Assembly: GCA_023410055.1 (NCBI GenBank)
Contig: JAEYQK010000073.1
Location: forward strand, 66,527 to 130,526
Direction: 5' to 3'
Length of the DNA: 64,000 nt
From: Acidobacteriota bacterium
GTDB lineage: Bacteria > Acidobacteriota > Terriglobia > Terriglobales > Acidobacteriaceae
The notes below the pieces were generated by a model. The model saw only the letters and a list, made by a program, of their open reading frames with translations, was not told where the DNA came from and made no database searches. This document shows positions 35,985 to 45,366 of the stretch, one piece after another; within the stretch, counting starts at the first letter, position 1, and every line of letters starts with the position of its first letter. The position numbers were made by a program, and so were the translations under genes.

Positions 35985-36302
35985 TTACTCCGCGTTTTCC
36001 AGAGCATGTACCCTGGTCAGGAGTTCCTCTAACTGCTGCTTAATTTCGCTTCGAAATTGGTTCTCGCGGGGTAGCTCGCTGAGGCGTTTTTGTGTTTCTG
36101 CGACCGCCTTCTTGGCCTCCTTCAGCGCTTCATTTGCGCGATCAAGGTTGCCGATGCGCAATTCGGTCTCGGTACGATCACAAAAGACCTCGATGACCGA
36201 GAGTTCGGACTCGATGATGCTTTCGCGGTTCTTCTCCGTCCGATTGGAGAGTTCACTGTACTTTTCCGCAAGTTCCTGCTGTGTGCGCCGACGAAGAGCC
36301 AT
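35985..36302 (-). CDS. Small coiled-coil protein of unknown function
   Basis: 105 residues, almost entirely charged helix: regular heptads in RTQQELAEKYSELSNRTEKN and in ALKEAKKAVAETQKRLSELP. No signal or membrane segment. Only a weak ribosome-binding site is visible upstream (GCAGG). The codon pattern and frame integrity suggest a real gene; no family recognised. Confidence 0.6.
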   Translation of the reverse strand: MALRRRTQQELAEKYSELSNRTEKNRESIIESELSVIEVFCDRTETELRIGNLDRANEALKEAKKAVAETQKRLSELPRENQFRSEIKQQLEELLTRVHALENAE

Positions 36303-36410
36303 AGCCTGCTAGAGATGCGGCGAAAGTGACTAACGTGGTGCCGCGGACTGACCTGCTCAACGGCGACTCGGAGGGACTTGTTCTTACGCCGAGATGAAAA
36401 GGGAGCTGAT

Positions 36411-36446
36411 GCCCCGTTCAAGGGAGTGTAGGGACTTGAACGGGGC
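36411..36446. terminator. Hairpin 3' of the S1/P1 gene
   Basis: GCCCCGTTCAAG (36411-36422) pairs perfectly with CTTGAACGGGGC (36435-36446) around a 12-base loop. It follows the end of the minus-strand gene by 13 bases. It belongs to the CAAG/CTTG repeat style seen elsewhere here and may act as a terminator. Confidence 0.55.
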
Positions 36447-36458
36447 GAACCTCGGCTA

Positions 36459-37442
36459 CTATTTTCCTACGGCGGCCTTCGCCTGCGGAGCTGGCGGCTT
36501 CGGCTCGGCATAGGGATCGACAACCGGCTTTTCGCTTTCAACCCACGCCGTGTACCACATGTTTGCGAGCATCTGTGCACCCGCCGCAAGACGCGCATTC
36601 AGAAACGCTACACCCTCCGGCGTACCAGCGTCTTTGAACGCTCCGACCTTCTCGAGCTGGTATAGCTTCTCGACCTGCGCATTCGAATCCCACAGGTACT
36701 TCACGTAGTCGCGGAATGGATTCGCCAGCGCCTGTGCGGTCTTTGCGTCCTTGCTGAAATCGAGCTTCGTCAGATTGGCCTTCAAGAACAAGCTTTCGAA
36801 GTTCCAGTGCGTCTGTTTGCTCGTTGTGTAGCCGTTCGGGTTTGGTCCGACCCACCCGTTGTAGTTGATGGTTGTGTGCGTCGGGTTGGCACCATCAGCA
36901 ACGTAGTGCCCGAGCCAGCCGGCGTAGAAGATAATGTTCTGCTCGACTGCATCTGTCGGCTTGCCTTCGGCCTTCAAGCGGCGGTAATCGCGGAATGCTA
37001 CCTTTAGCCGATCATAGACTTCCATTGTGATGTACGGCTGGAGTCCGGTCTTCTCCGGAAGAAAATCGTTGGCGTATCGATCACCCGCAGCAATGGCCTT
37101 TGCGCGCTTCTCGTACATCTTCTGAATAAATTCGTAGCGCCCAGGAGGCAATTCGCCGATGCCCTCCGTCCGCTCCAGATCGATGAAGTGGTCCGGCTCT
37201 TGCGCAGTCTTCACGGCGTAGTCTTCCTTATGACGCCACCGATCCGGTTCCGGTCCCAAATACACGATGCGATCAATTGCCGCAGCCGTCTTGAAGAAGG
37301 CCGGCATGTCCGCCGGAAGATGCTGCGTGGCAGCCTTGTTGACCGCCATGTGGCCCTCGTCCCCCCAGCCGAACGCGTACGGCTGCGTGAGACACATCAC
37401 TATCACCATGAGAAACGCGATTGCACGAATGTTGCTGGACAT
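36459..37442 (-). CDS. S1/P1-type zinc nuclease / phospholipase C-like secreted protein
   Basis: 327 residues. After a signal peptide (AFLMVIVMCLTQPYAFG) the mature protein would begin at Trp 26 with WGDEGHMAV, the N-terminal Trp and His zinc ligands of the S1/P1 and bacterial PLC superfamily. Further ligands match: DRWRHKED and PDHFIDLE (Asp/His), YAGWLGHYVADGANPTHT (the HYxxDxxxPxH motif), and THWNFESLFL. The tail (PYAEPKPPAPQ) is Pro/Lys-rich. Zinc-dependent phosphodiester hydrolysis of nucleic acid or lipid is likely; which substrate is not clear. Confidence 0.85.
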   Translation of the reverse strand: MSSNIRAIAFLMVIVMCLTQPYAFGWGDEGHMAVNKAATQHLPADMPAFFKTAAAIDRIVYLGPEPDRWRHKEDYAVKTAQEPDHFIDLERTEGIGELPPGRYEFIQKMYEKRAKAIAAGDRYANDFLPEKTGLQPYITMEVYDRLKVAFRDYRRLKAEGKPTDAVEQNIIFYAGWLGHYVADGANPTHTTINYNGWVGPNPNGYTTSKQTHWNFESLFLKANLTKLDFSKDAKTAQALANPFRDYVKYLWDSNAQVEKLYQLEKVGAFKDAGTPEGVAFLNARLAAGAQMLANMWYTAWVESEKPVVDPYAEPKPPAPQAKAAVGK

Positions 37443-37624
37443 GAACAGAGTTTCCCGTTTCCTGTTCAGAGTTGCAAGTGAAAAACACCTTCATTCCGAG
37501 GACCCTGAGCACCGCCGCAGCGGCGAGGAGGACCTAACCTTGTCAGGTCTCTTTTCCGAGCGACACGTCTCCCGTTCGCCGCATCCAAAGCTCCGCAGTT
37601 GTATTCCCACCAAAGGAGCGCCTT

Positions 37625-38653
37625 GTGTCGAAACCGGTTCCCAGACCCAATCCGACGGCCCTCATGGACCTCTCTTTCTCGTTCGGCAAGACTCACATTC
37701 TTCAAGCTGCTGTCGAGCTCGACCTCTTCACTCACATCGACAATGGTCACGACACCGCCATCGAACTCGCGCGGGCTTGTGGCGGAACTGTTCGCGGCAC
37801 TCGCATTCTCGCCAATGCGCTGGTCGGACTTGAGATTCTTAGAAAGGACGGCGACCGCTACGTTCTGACCGATGCAGCCAAAACCTTCCTCTCGCACAAT
37901 AGTCGCGCCTATATGGGGGGCTGGATCACTCACATGGACCAGTTGAAAGAAAGCTGGAGCCATCTCGCCAACACTATCCGCACCGGCCTTCCTCCGCGCC
38001 AGGTTCAGGACGAAGCACATGGCGCCGAATTCTTCTCCAAGTTCGTCGGGTCACTGTTCGTCATGGGACGTCCGACTGCGGATTTTGCCGCCCAGACGAT
38101 CGTCGACAACCGCCGCGGTTTAAAGATTCTCGACGTCGGTGCAGGTTCAGGCGTGTGGGGAATCTCGTTCGCAATGCGTGACCGCGAAGCTCATGTCACC
38201 GTCGCCGATTTCCCTCAGGTCATCGACGTCACGAAACGCTTCGTCGCCGAGTATGGTCTCACCGATCGCTTCGACTACCTGCCCGGCAATTTCCGCAACA
38301 CCGACTTCGGCGAAGCCAAGTACGATGTTGTCACTCTCGGCCACATCCTTCACAGCGAAGGCGAGCGGCACTCGAAAGCGCTGCTGGCAAAAATCCGCCG
38401 TGCCCTCAAGCCGAACGGCCAGCTCGTTATTGGCGAATTCCTCGTCGACGAGAATCGCGAAAAGAACGAACTCGGCCTGATCTTCGCAGTCAACATGCTG
38501 GTCAACACAGAAGAGGGAGATACGTTCAGTTTTGCCGAAATCAAGAATTGGCTGCGCGAAGCTGGTTTTGGTGAAGTCGCAAGTCTCGACGCACCGTCCC
38601 CATCACCGCTGATCATCGGCAAGGTTGCGGCGGCCAAAGAACGCGCAGCTTGA
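37625..38653 (+). CDS. SAM-dependent O-methyltransferase (plant/acetylserotonin OMT-like)
   Basis: 342 residues from a GTG at 37625 with AAAGGAG five bases upstream. Residues about 15-85 form the dimerisation helix-turn-helix of the family (LMDLSFSFGKTHILQAAVEL, TFLSHNSRAYMGGW). The methyltransferase Rossmann domain follows with the SAM loop ILDVGAGSGVWGI (about 178-190), VADFPQVID, DYLPGNFRNTDFGEAKYDVVTLGHILH and LVIGEFLVDEN. The catalytic His typical of plant-type OMTs may be H246 of GHILHSEGE. Small-molecule target unknown; no biosynthetic cluster around it. Confidence 0.88.
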   Translation: MSKPVPRPNPTALMDLSFSFGKTHILQAAVELDLFTHIDNGHDTAIELARACGGTVRGTRILANALVGLEILRKDGDRYVLTDAAKTFLSHNSRAYMGGWITHMDQLKESWSHLANTIRTGLPPRQVQDEAHGAEFFSKFVGSLFVMGRPTADFAAQTIVDNRRGLKILDVGAGSGVWGISFAMRDREAHVTVADFPQVIDVTKRFVAEYGLTDRFDYLPGNFRNTDFGEAKYDVVTLGHILHSEGERHSKALLAKIRRALKPNGQLVIGEFLVDENREKNELGLIFAVNMLVNTEEGDTFSFAEIKNWLREAGFGEVASLDAPSPSPLIIGKVAAAKERAA

Positions 38654-38667
38654 TTGAGATCGTGTAG

Positions 38668-38688
38668 GGACGGGGCTGTGCCCCGTCC
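38668..38688. repeat. GC-rich hairpin, copy B
   Basis: Identical to the hairpin at 35313-35333, including the preceding GTGTAG. It follows the methyltransferase stop by about 14 bases. Confidence 0.8.
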
Positions 38689-38893
38689 TGATACGGCAAC
38701 ATGGTTCCCAACCCCTTCGCCCGTGGTAGAAGACGAGCGATCATTGTCGCGAAGGCTGGCCGAATCCGGACCGCGGAAGTCTGCTAGACTGCTTCACGAA
38801 CAAAATCGCGCCGACCGTCATAGATGGAAGGTGCTGTCCCTGGCGCTCTCGCCAACGAATAGTGATTTAGTAAAAACGCGGAGGCTGACTGCG

Positions 38894-39406
38894 ATGCAGA
38901 AGTGCAGATTTGTTTCGGCTACTTTCTGCTTAGCTACATGTTTCATGATTCTCAACGCTCCGATGATGCGGGCCACGCCGCAATCAGCGGATCGCGAAGG
39001 GACCCAATTACAGCGCCGGTCCGACGAACAACCAGAGATGGAGTTCGTCGCTGGGCCTGGGGCGGGCGAGATGGAAACATCTTTTGGCGTCCGCCTCGGT
39101 TTTACAGATTACAGGGCGTCTGATGGAACATACCTGACTGTTTTTTATCTAGTTAAAGATGATACGGAGGTTGCTAGTCGGGCTTTTAACAACGAAATTG
39201 CTAAAGCCGTTAAGGTATTGAAGCGGGACAAGAGAATCGACGAGACCGGCGAAATCGTGGGAGAAAGAGCGGAGATTCTGGTTTCCGGCGGAAAACCAGA
39301 TTCACCCTATCACGCGATCCTGTGGAGGGACCGAGGGTCTTACCATCGGATTCTCTCGAGATCACCACGGCATAACCTTCTTTTAGAGAAGATATATAAG
39401 CACTAG
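38894..39406 (+). CDS. Secreted protein of unknown function
   Basis: 170 residues from the ATG at 38894, which gives a signal peptide (CRFVSATFCLATCFMIL). The mature part has a Gln/Arg-rich start, then RLGFTDYRASDGTYLTVFYLVK and a charged C-terminal region (AKAVKVLKRDKRIDETGEIVGER; AILWRDRGSYHRI). Codon use is more A/T-rich than in the neighbours (for example 39121-39210). No family recognised. Confidence 0.55.
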   Translation: MQKCRFVSATFCLATCFMILNAPMMRATPQSADREGTQLQRRSDEQPEMEFVAGPGAGEMETSFGVRLGFTDYRASDGTYLTVFYLVKDDTEVASRAFNNEIAKAVKVLKRDKRIDETGEIVGERAEILVSGGKPDSPYHAILWRDRGSYHRILSRSPRHNLLLEKIYKH

Positions 39407-39447
39407 AGAGGTTCCGCTCAGAGTGAAGATCAGCACACAAGAAACAA

Positions 39448-39476
39448 AGCCCCACCCTCGCTGCGCGAGAATGGGG
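39448..39476 (-). terminator. Terminator of sodA
   Basis: GCCCCACCCTCGC and GCGAGAATGGGGC form a 13-base stem (two G-U pairs on the minus strand) with a 3-base loop, followed on the minus strand by TTTGTTT. It is about 45 bases after the superoxide dismutase stop. Confidence 0.75.
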
Positions 39477-39521
39477 CACCCACTGGATTCTCATAAACGA
39501 TGATGGAGTCTGAGGGGCGAC

Positions 39522-40151
39522 CTATGCAGCCTTGCCAACTCGTGCGCTTTCACGCAGACGCTGATTGATTGCCTGCCAGTTCACCACGTTCCACCACGCC
39601 GACAAATACTCCGGACGCCGGTTCTGATACTTGAGATAGTATGCGTGTTCCCAGACGTCGTTTCCGAATATCGGATACTCGCCATTCATCAGAGGCGAGT
39701 CCTGGTTCGCGGTTGAAATGATTTTGTAATCACCATTGGCCGCGCGTACCAGCCATACCCAGCCGCTGCCGAACTGCTTTGCGCCAGCCTCGTTGAACTT
39801 CGTTTTGAAGTTTTCGAACCCGCCGAACGTTCCCTTAATCAGGTCGCCGACATCGCCATCCGGATCGCCGCCGCCACTCGGTTTCATGATCTGCCAGAAC
39901 ATGGTGTGGTTCGCGTGTCCGCCGCCATGGTTGCGTACGGCCGTGCGAATGTCCTCGGGCACCGAGTTAAGATTGCGCAACAACTCTTCTACGGGCTTGC
40001 TGGCAAGCTCAGGATGCTTCTCCAACGCGGCGTTGAGGTTGGTCACATAGGCCGCGTGATGCTTGTCGTGATGCAGATGCATCGTTTGCGTATCGATGTA
40101 CGGCTCCAGCGCCGAATAGTCATATGGGAGCGGGGGTACCTCATGGGCCAT
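39522..40151 (-). CDS. Superoxide dismutase, Fe/Mn family
   Basis: Converts superoxide to oxygen and peroxide; 209 residues from the ATG at 40151 (AGGAGG lies upstream). Metal ligands and fold markers: PPLPYDYSALEPYIDTQTM, HHDKHHAAYV (first His), NHTMFWQIMKP (second His), and DVWEHAYYLKYQNRRPEYL (Asp and His). GGGHANH and the gap-free spacing fit the Mn/Fe family; metal choice cannot be read by eye. No export signal, so cytosolic. Confidence 0.95.
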   Translation of the reverse strand: MAHEVPPLPYDYSALEPYIDTQTMHLHHDKHHAAYVTNLNAALEKHPELASKPVEELLRNLNSVPEDIRTAVRNHGGGHANHTMFWQIMKPSGGGDPDGDVGDLIKGTFGGFENFKTKFNEAGAKQFGSGWVWLVRAANGDYKIISTANQDSPLMNGEYPIFGNDVWEHAYYLKYQNRRPEYLSAWWNVVNWQAINQRLRESARVGKAA

Positions 40152-40275
40152 GATTCGATGTTTCCTCCTGTCGCTCAATGGATGGCCGAATCCATCGGGA
40201 GGATTCATCGATTTGCCGGATCGGAGGACAAACAAAGAGGACCGGGATCACTGGTGGCCCATATCAGCAACAGAA

Positions 40276-40299
40276 AAGGACGGGATCGCTCCCGCCCTT
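40276..40299 (-). terminator. Terminator of the outer-membrane barrel gene
   Basis: On the minus strand AAGGGCGGGA-GCGA-TCCCGTCCTT then TTC; ten-base stem with one G-U pair. It lies 24 bases past the stop of the 40323-40844 gene. Confidence 0.65.
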
Positions 40300-40322
40300 C
40301 TTTCTCAATACGTTATGCGCGT

Positions 40323-40844
40323 CTAGAACTTCACCACGAACCCGGTCGCGAACCTCAGGTTGTTCATATATGTCATCCATCCGCTGCCGCCTGGCAGCGG
40401 CGTAAAGCCATCGATCTTCACCAGATTGTAGTCGACCTTCACCACCCGCACGGAAAGGTTCCATCCGACTCTATAGTCGAGGCCTCCGCCGAATGCCATC
40501 GACATCTTTGCAGAGTTGTTGCCGCCCGAACTCAAGACAGCCGTGCCGAACAGGCCTTCAACAAAGGGCGTGAACTTGCGACCGTTCATCGAGAATCGCG
40601 GACCGGCCATGAAAGTATGGATCTTGGAGCCTTCCTTGTTCGCCCCACTGGCATCGCCGACAATACCGAATTCCTTGCTGAACTTGTATTCAAAGTCGGC
40701 GTCCCAGCCTTTCGCGACGTTCACGCGCGAACCGCCCAGACCGGCGTTAGTGTACTGATATCCGCCGAAGAGCTGCTTTCGCTCTCCAGCGATCGCACCC
40801 ATTGATACTAAGAGAACCGTAGCGAATACTATGAGTCTCCTCAT
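40323..40844 (-). CDS. Small outer-membrane beta-barrel protein
   Basis: 173 residues. Signal peptide RLIVFATVLLVSMGAIAG, then alternating strands: QLFGGYQYTNAG, WDADFEYKFSKEFGIVGDASG, HTFMAGPRFSMN, FTPFVEGLFGTAV, MSMAFGGGLDYRV, and a last strand NLRFATGFVVKF ending in Phe, as expected for insertion by the BAM machinery. Eight strands fit an OmpW/OmpX-like porin-family barrel. Function unknown. Confidence 0.8.
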   Translation of the reverse strand: MRRLIVFATVLLVSMGAIAGERKQLFGGYQYTNAGLGGSRVNVAKGWDADFEYKFSKEFGIVGDASGANKEGSKIHTFMAGPRFSMNGRKFTPFVEGLFGTAVLSSGGNNSAKMSMAFGGGLDYRVGWNLSVRVVKVDYNLVKIDGFTPLPGGSGWMTYMNNLRFATGFVVKF

Positions 40845-41418
40845 GCTCGCTCCTAACTATCCTCGTGCAGCCAAGGCCCTTTTCACAATAAAGCTACAGG
40901 AACTTCGCTTCGGTAACAATTTACTTTGTAACTACGCTTCTACCTTGTTTTGGGTCATGCTCATAAGCACAAAGCGCAGGATTGCTCCCGCCCTTCTGTA
41001 ACTTCGAACAAATTACTAGGATTTGAACACAGCACCCCCAAACTCGGTCCCTCAACGCGAGCGAGCAAGCCCGAAAAATGTTCCAGATTCAGTCTGAACC
41101 GCTGGTCTTTGCACCACCCCTTGTGCATTCGATCCGCAAACTCACCTTATATTGCGTTTTTCACCAATTTTTAATTGAGACTCCCGTCGCCCCATGTTCT
41201 AATTCAGCTTCTCACGTTTTTCAGAGCAAGCTGATCCCCCGCCACCGAGCGGGAGGAGTGCGCGGAAAAACAACCGGAGTGGCCCAAGACTCACGGTGCA
41301 CAAGACGTTGAGGTTGTTACGAAATGCGAAAACATCCCCGAACAGCTCCGTTGGTTCGCGGGAGATAACAAGTGATTTGTTGTCCTGGAAACAGTCGCTC
41401 AAGGAGATCCGGAACAGT
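40845..41418. other. Intergenic region without a recognised gene
   Basis: About 570 bases between divergent genes; presumably the promoter of the large receptor gene. AAGGAGATCC at 41400-41409 precedes the receptor ATG by about ten bases. No RNA or operator recognised. Confidence 0.35.
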
Positions 41419-44400
41419 ATGAATTCTTCGCGCAGCTACATGGACATGTTCTGCAAAACTAAAGACCTTTTGCGCCTCGCGGCTCTATTGCTGTGCATAG
41501 GATTGATCGCCACAGCAACTTGGGCGCAATCAACCACTGACGGTGCGATCGGCGGCACGGTTGCCGATCCTTCGAATGCTGTTGTCGCAGGTGCCGTGGT
41601 CACGATTACTAACGTCGGCACCAACATGGTGCAGACCGCAACCACTAACGAAACGGGAGGCTTCCGTGTTGGTTCGTTGCAGCCCGGAACCTACACGATA
41701 GTCGTAAGTGCGAAGGGGTTCGCTCCCTACAAGATGGAGAACGTGATCGTCACGGTGGGCAGCCTTACCCCGGTAAATCCACATGTGACGATTGGCACGA
41801 CTGAGCACGTTGAAGTAAGCGGCGAAGCCCCAATCATCAACGTCACCTCGTCCGAGTTGGCGCCGACCCTCAACGAAAAGGCCATCCAGAACCTGCCGAT
41901 TAACGGCGGTCGCTGGTCCAGCTTCGCCATGTTGACGCCGGGCGTCGTCAGCGACTCCAGCGGCTTCGGTCTGGTCAGCGTTCGCGGCATGAGCCCGCTG
42001 CTCAACACGGTCACCGTTGACGGTGCCGACAACAACCAGGCTTACTTCTCGGAAGAGCGCGGACGCACCCGCGCCGGCTACTCCACTCCGAAAACTGCTA
42101 TCCAGGAATTCCAGGTCAACACGTCGAACTACTCGTCTGAATATGGACGCGCGGCTGGCGGCGTCATCAACTCGGTCACGAAGAGTGGCACCAACCAGAT
42201 CCACGGTGATGCCTACATCTATGATCGCAACAACGCGTGGGGTTCGATGAACCCTTACACGACTCTGACCTCGGCCGTGTATGGCAATGGCACCGACCAA
42301 GCTCCCACCGGCTCCGTTACGGCTCCTTACAAGCCTAAGGACGTCCGCATCATGGGCGGCGCCAGTGTCGGCGGCGCGATCATCAAGGACAAGCTCTTCT
42401 GGTTCTTGACCGTCGACCGCTTCCACCGGAACTTCCCTGGTACCGCTGTCCCGAACAACGCTTCCCTGTTCTTCCAGATGCCGGACGCCACTCTGCCGAC
42501 CGGCACCACTTGCGCTAATGTGACTTCGGGAACTGCGAACAACAACGTTTGCCAGTTGTCGGCGCTCTTGTATTCCTCCACTCATGGCAACAACTCTGCC
42601 GCCATGTCGCAGCCCATCACGACTACGAACTACGGGCTTGCCTATACCAGGTACGTGGATGGCCTGTTCGGAAATCCGACCACCGGGCAACTCGGACTTC
42701 TGAGCGTCACCGGCCGGACTCCGCGTACCGGCGATCAGTTCATCGTCCTGCCTAAGCTGGATTGGGTCATCAACCAGAAGAACCATGTTTCGCTCACGGT
42801 CAACCGCATGCGTTGGTGGTCGCCTGCCGGTATTCAGACTCAGGCCACGAACAACTACGGCGCCTCCTCGTTTGGTAACGATTACGTGAGCACCACGTGG
42901 GGTGTAGCGAAACTCGATACGCAGATCAGTCCTAATGTCACCAATCAGGCTCGTGTCCAGTACGGCCGCGACTTCGAGTGGGAGACCAACCAGAATCCGC
43001 TTCCGTACGATACGCAGACCTTCATCAACCACGTTGCTCCTGGCACCACATCGCCGGTTACGTACACTAACCCCTACGGCGTTGCTCCGAATATCTACAT
43101 CAGCAACAGCTTCCAGTGGGGCAGCACGCTGTACGGCAACCGCCTGATGTATCCGTCTGAGTACAAAACTCAGATCGCCGATACCGTTTCTTGGCAATTG
43201 GGTAAGCACACCTTGAAGTTCGGTGGCGACTGGGTCAAGAACGACGACACCATTCAGAACCTTTACCAGCAATACGCTGAGTTCTCCTATAGCGGTCTGC
43301 CGCAGTACTTTGCCGACATTTATAACGGCTCGAACTACCGGTACTTCAGCAACTTCTATCAGGCTTTCCAAGGCAACTCGATCAACAATCCGGCAAAAGC
43401 GTACCAGTTCGCAACGAACGATCTCGGCTTCTTCGTTCAGGACGACTGGAAGATCGCACGCCGCCTGACCATTAACTTGGGCTTGCGGTTTGACGTTCAG
43501 ATGATGCCTGAGCCCTTCGCGAACCTGCAGAACACCGTGCAGCTGGGATCCAACTCCGTGAAGGCGGGTGTAGCGCCGAATACGCAAAAGAACCTTGGCC
43601 CCAGGGTTGGTTTCGCCTGGGACATGTTCGGCGATTCCAAGACCGTCCTTCGCGGCGGCTATGGTATGTACTTCGGCCGCATCATCAACGCTTCTCTGTA
43701 TAGCGGAATGACGACGACTGGCGCGATCACTGCAGATGGAATGAACTCCTATACCATCAAGTCTTCGCTGACAGGTTGCGCACCGCTGTTCCCGCAGATC
43801 TTGACGACAGCGCCGACTAGCACCAGCTGCCCGGCGAGCTCGAACATCACCTTCTTCGATCCCAATTTCAAATCACCTCAGATCCACGAAGTCGATTTGA
43901 CCTTGCAGCGCCAATTGGGATGGAACACAACCCTTTCCATCAACTACATGGGCAGCTTCGGTCGGCATTTGCAGAGCTTCACGGATGCCAACATCGCTGC
44001 TCCTGGCACACCATATTGCGCTTACGCAACCGGCAGCAACTTGGGCCTGCAGGCACCTACTAGCCCGGTAAACGGTACATGCAGTCCCGTCACGGTCAGC
44101 GGAACCACCTACACCACGACGTACAGGGCCGCACCCCCAACTACGATCAACTACACACTTACCAATACGTTGAGCGGCAGCGTCATCAGTGGCATGCCGG
44201 TGCCTACGAGCTATCAGGCCACTGGGCCGTTCTTCACTTCCCGGCTGAACCCGGGAATCGGTTCCGTCACGCAGGTTTACAGTGGTGTCAACTCGAGCTA
44301 TAACGCTCTCGTTGTTCAACTGGATCGCCGCTTCTACAAACACGTCCAATTGGGTGCTACGTACACTTGGTCGCATACGCTGGATCAGGGGGTCAACGGG

Positions 44401-45063
44401 ACCACCAACTACACCAGTGGCAATAACTCCTTCGACCCGCTTCACCCGAATTGGGGCGTGTACGGCAATTCCAACTACAACGTGCCGCAACGCTTCTCAT
44501 TCCACGGTGTTCTCGAAGCGCCCTGGAAGCACAGCGGCGTGCTGAGCTACTTGGCTGACGGATGGCAGGCTTCCCCTGTCGTTCAGATCCAGAAGGGGCT
44601 CGGCAACTCGGTGTCCGTGTACTATCCGTCCAGCGGTATCGTCGTGTACGACGGCACCACCAAGTACGTGAGCCCTTCAGGCGGTATGCTTGGCGCTGGT
44701 GGAACCTCCCAGATGCTGGGTACTACCCGCAACGGCTACCTGCAGCCCGCAACCTACGTTGTTGACCTGCGCATGTCGAAGAATTTCAAGCTGACCGAAC
44801 GCTTTAAGCTGGAATTCTCGGCTGATAGCTTCAACCTGCTCAATCATCGGAACGTTACCGGTGTCACCGGCTTAACGGCTTACCAGATCAACAACCCGAC
44901 AGCTGGCACCGCGGGCGTGACTACTTACCCGACGCTGGGTCCGAACAACTCAAGCTCCGCTATCGCAAACGGCGCCGCGTTGTTCAACACTCCCGTTACC
45001 GCAAACAGCAACTACGTTTACAGCACTCGCCAGATCCAGCTGGGTCTGCGCCTGAGCTTCTAA
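41419..45063 (+). CDS. Oar-like TonB-dependent outer-membrane receptor with CarboxypepD_reg domain
   Basis: 1,214 residues from the ATG at 41419; an upstream in-frame extension lacks a signal. Signal peptide LLRLAALLLCIGLIATATWAQ. Residues about 32-115 are a carboxypeptidase-regulatory-like Ig domain (GAIGGTVADPSNAVVAGAVVTI). A plug domain follows with NLPINGGRWSSFAMLTPGV and VDGADNNQAYFSEERGR, then a 22-strand-type barrel rich in Asn, Thr, Ser and Tyr, ending QIQLGLRLSF with C-terminal Phe. Such proteins bring in large substrates with TonB energy and are abundant in acidobacteria. No TonB box is clear. A strong terminator follows. Confidence 0.92.
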   Translation: MNSSRSYMDMFCKTKDLLRLAALLLCIGLIATATWAQSTTDGAIGGTVADPSNAVVAGAVVTITNVGTNMVQTATTNETGGFRVGSLQPGTYTIVVSAKGFAPYKMENVIVTVGSLTPVNPHVTIGTTEHVEVSGEAPIINVTSSELAPTLNEKAIQNLPINGGRWSSFAMLTPGVVSDSSGFGLVSVRGMSPLLNTVTVDGADNNQAYFSEERGRTRAGYSTPKTAIQEFQVNTSNYSSEYGRAAGGVINSVTKSGTNQIHGDAYIYDRNNAWGSMNPYTTLTSAVYGNGTDQAPTGSVTAPYKPKDVRIMGGASVGGAIIKDKLFWFLTVDRFHRNFPGTAVPNNASLFFQMPDATLPTGTTCANVTSGTANNNVCQLSALLYSSTHGNNSAAMSQPITTTNYGLAYTRYVDGLFGNPTTGQLGLLSVTGRTPRTGDQFIVLPKLDWVINQKNHVSLTVNRMRWWSPAGIQTQATNNYGASSFGNDYVSTTWGVAKLDTQISPNVTNQARVQYGRDFEWETNQNPLPYDTQTFINHVAPGTTSPVTYTNPYGVAPNIYISNSFQWGSTLYGNRLMYPSEYKTQIADTVSWQLGKHTLKFGGDWVKNDDTIQNLYQQYAEFSYSGLPQYFADIYNGSNYRYFSNFYQAFQGNSINNPAKAYQFATNDLGFFVQDDWKIARRLTINLGLRFDVQMMPEPFANLQNTVQLGSNSVKAGVAPNTQKNLGPRVGFAWDMFGDSKTVLRGGYGMYFGRIINASLYSGMTTTGAITADGMNSYTIKSSLTGCAPLFPQILTTAPTSTSCPASSNITFFDPNFKSPQIHEVDLTLQRQLGWNTTLSINYMGSFGRHLQSFTDANIAAPGTPYCAYATGSNLGLQAPTSPVNGTCSPVTVSGTTYTTTYRAAPPTTINYTLTNTLSGSVISGMPVPTSYQATGPFFTSRLNPGIGSVTQVYSGVNSSYNALVVQLDRRFYKHVQLGATYTWSHTLDQGVNGTTNYTSGNNSFDPLHPNWGVYGNSNYNVPQRFSFHGVLEAPWKHSGVLSYLADGWQASPVVQIQKGLGNSVSVYYPSSGIVVYDGTTKYVSPSGGMLGAGGTSQMLGTTRNGYLQPATYVVDLRMSKNFKLTERFKLEFSADSFNLLNHRNVTGVTGLTAYQINNPTAGTAGVTTYPTLGPNNSSSAIANGAALFNTPVTANSNYVYSTRQIQLGLRLSF

Positions 45064-45106
45064 ACCAGCTTTTAACCTCAAGTGCCCGCTCCTTCGGGAG
45101 TGGGCA

Positions 45107-45140
45107 AACGGCGGCACTTCGGTGCCGCCGTTCTTTTTTT
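45107..45140 (+). terminator. Rho-independent terminator of the receptor gene
   Basis: AACGGCGGCAC-TTCG-GTGCCGCCGTT, an 11-base perfect stem with a stable TTCG loop, followed by CTTTTTTT. A second TTCG-loop hairpin (about 45084-45105) precedes it. Confidence 0.92.
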
Positions 45141-45366
45141 CACCTACACAGAATTCCGACTCTCCGGCACAGTCAAACCAGCTTCTTTCGATCTCCAGCG
45201 AGTCTAGAAATTGCCGAACTGCAATCCTAGACTACATCGGACGCGACGCCAGGTTGTTGTTTCAGAGATACTCGGATACTGCCAACGTCGTATATCATTG
45301 GTGAGTACAAGTGGTAAGACCAGTCGTGGTTCCGCGCCGGTCCGTAAAGCTACGAGGACGTTTGTG

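Noticed and set aside
41530..43587. Long minus-strand frame (685 residues) inside the Oar-like gene
   Set aside because: Antisense shadow of a gene whose codons end mostly in C or G; no domain seen.
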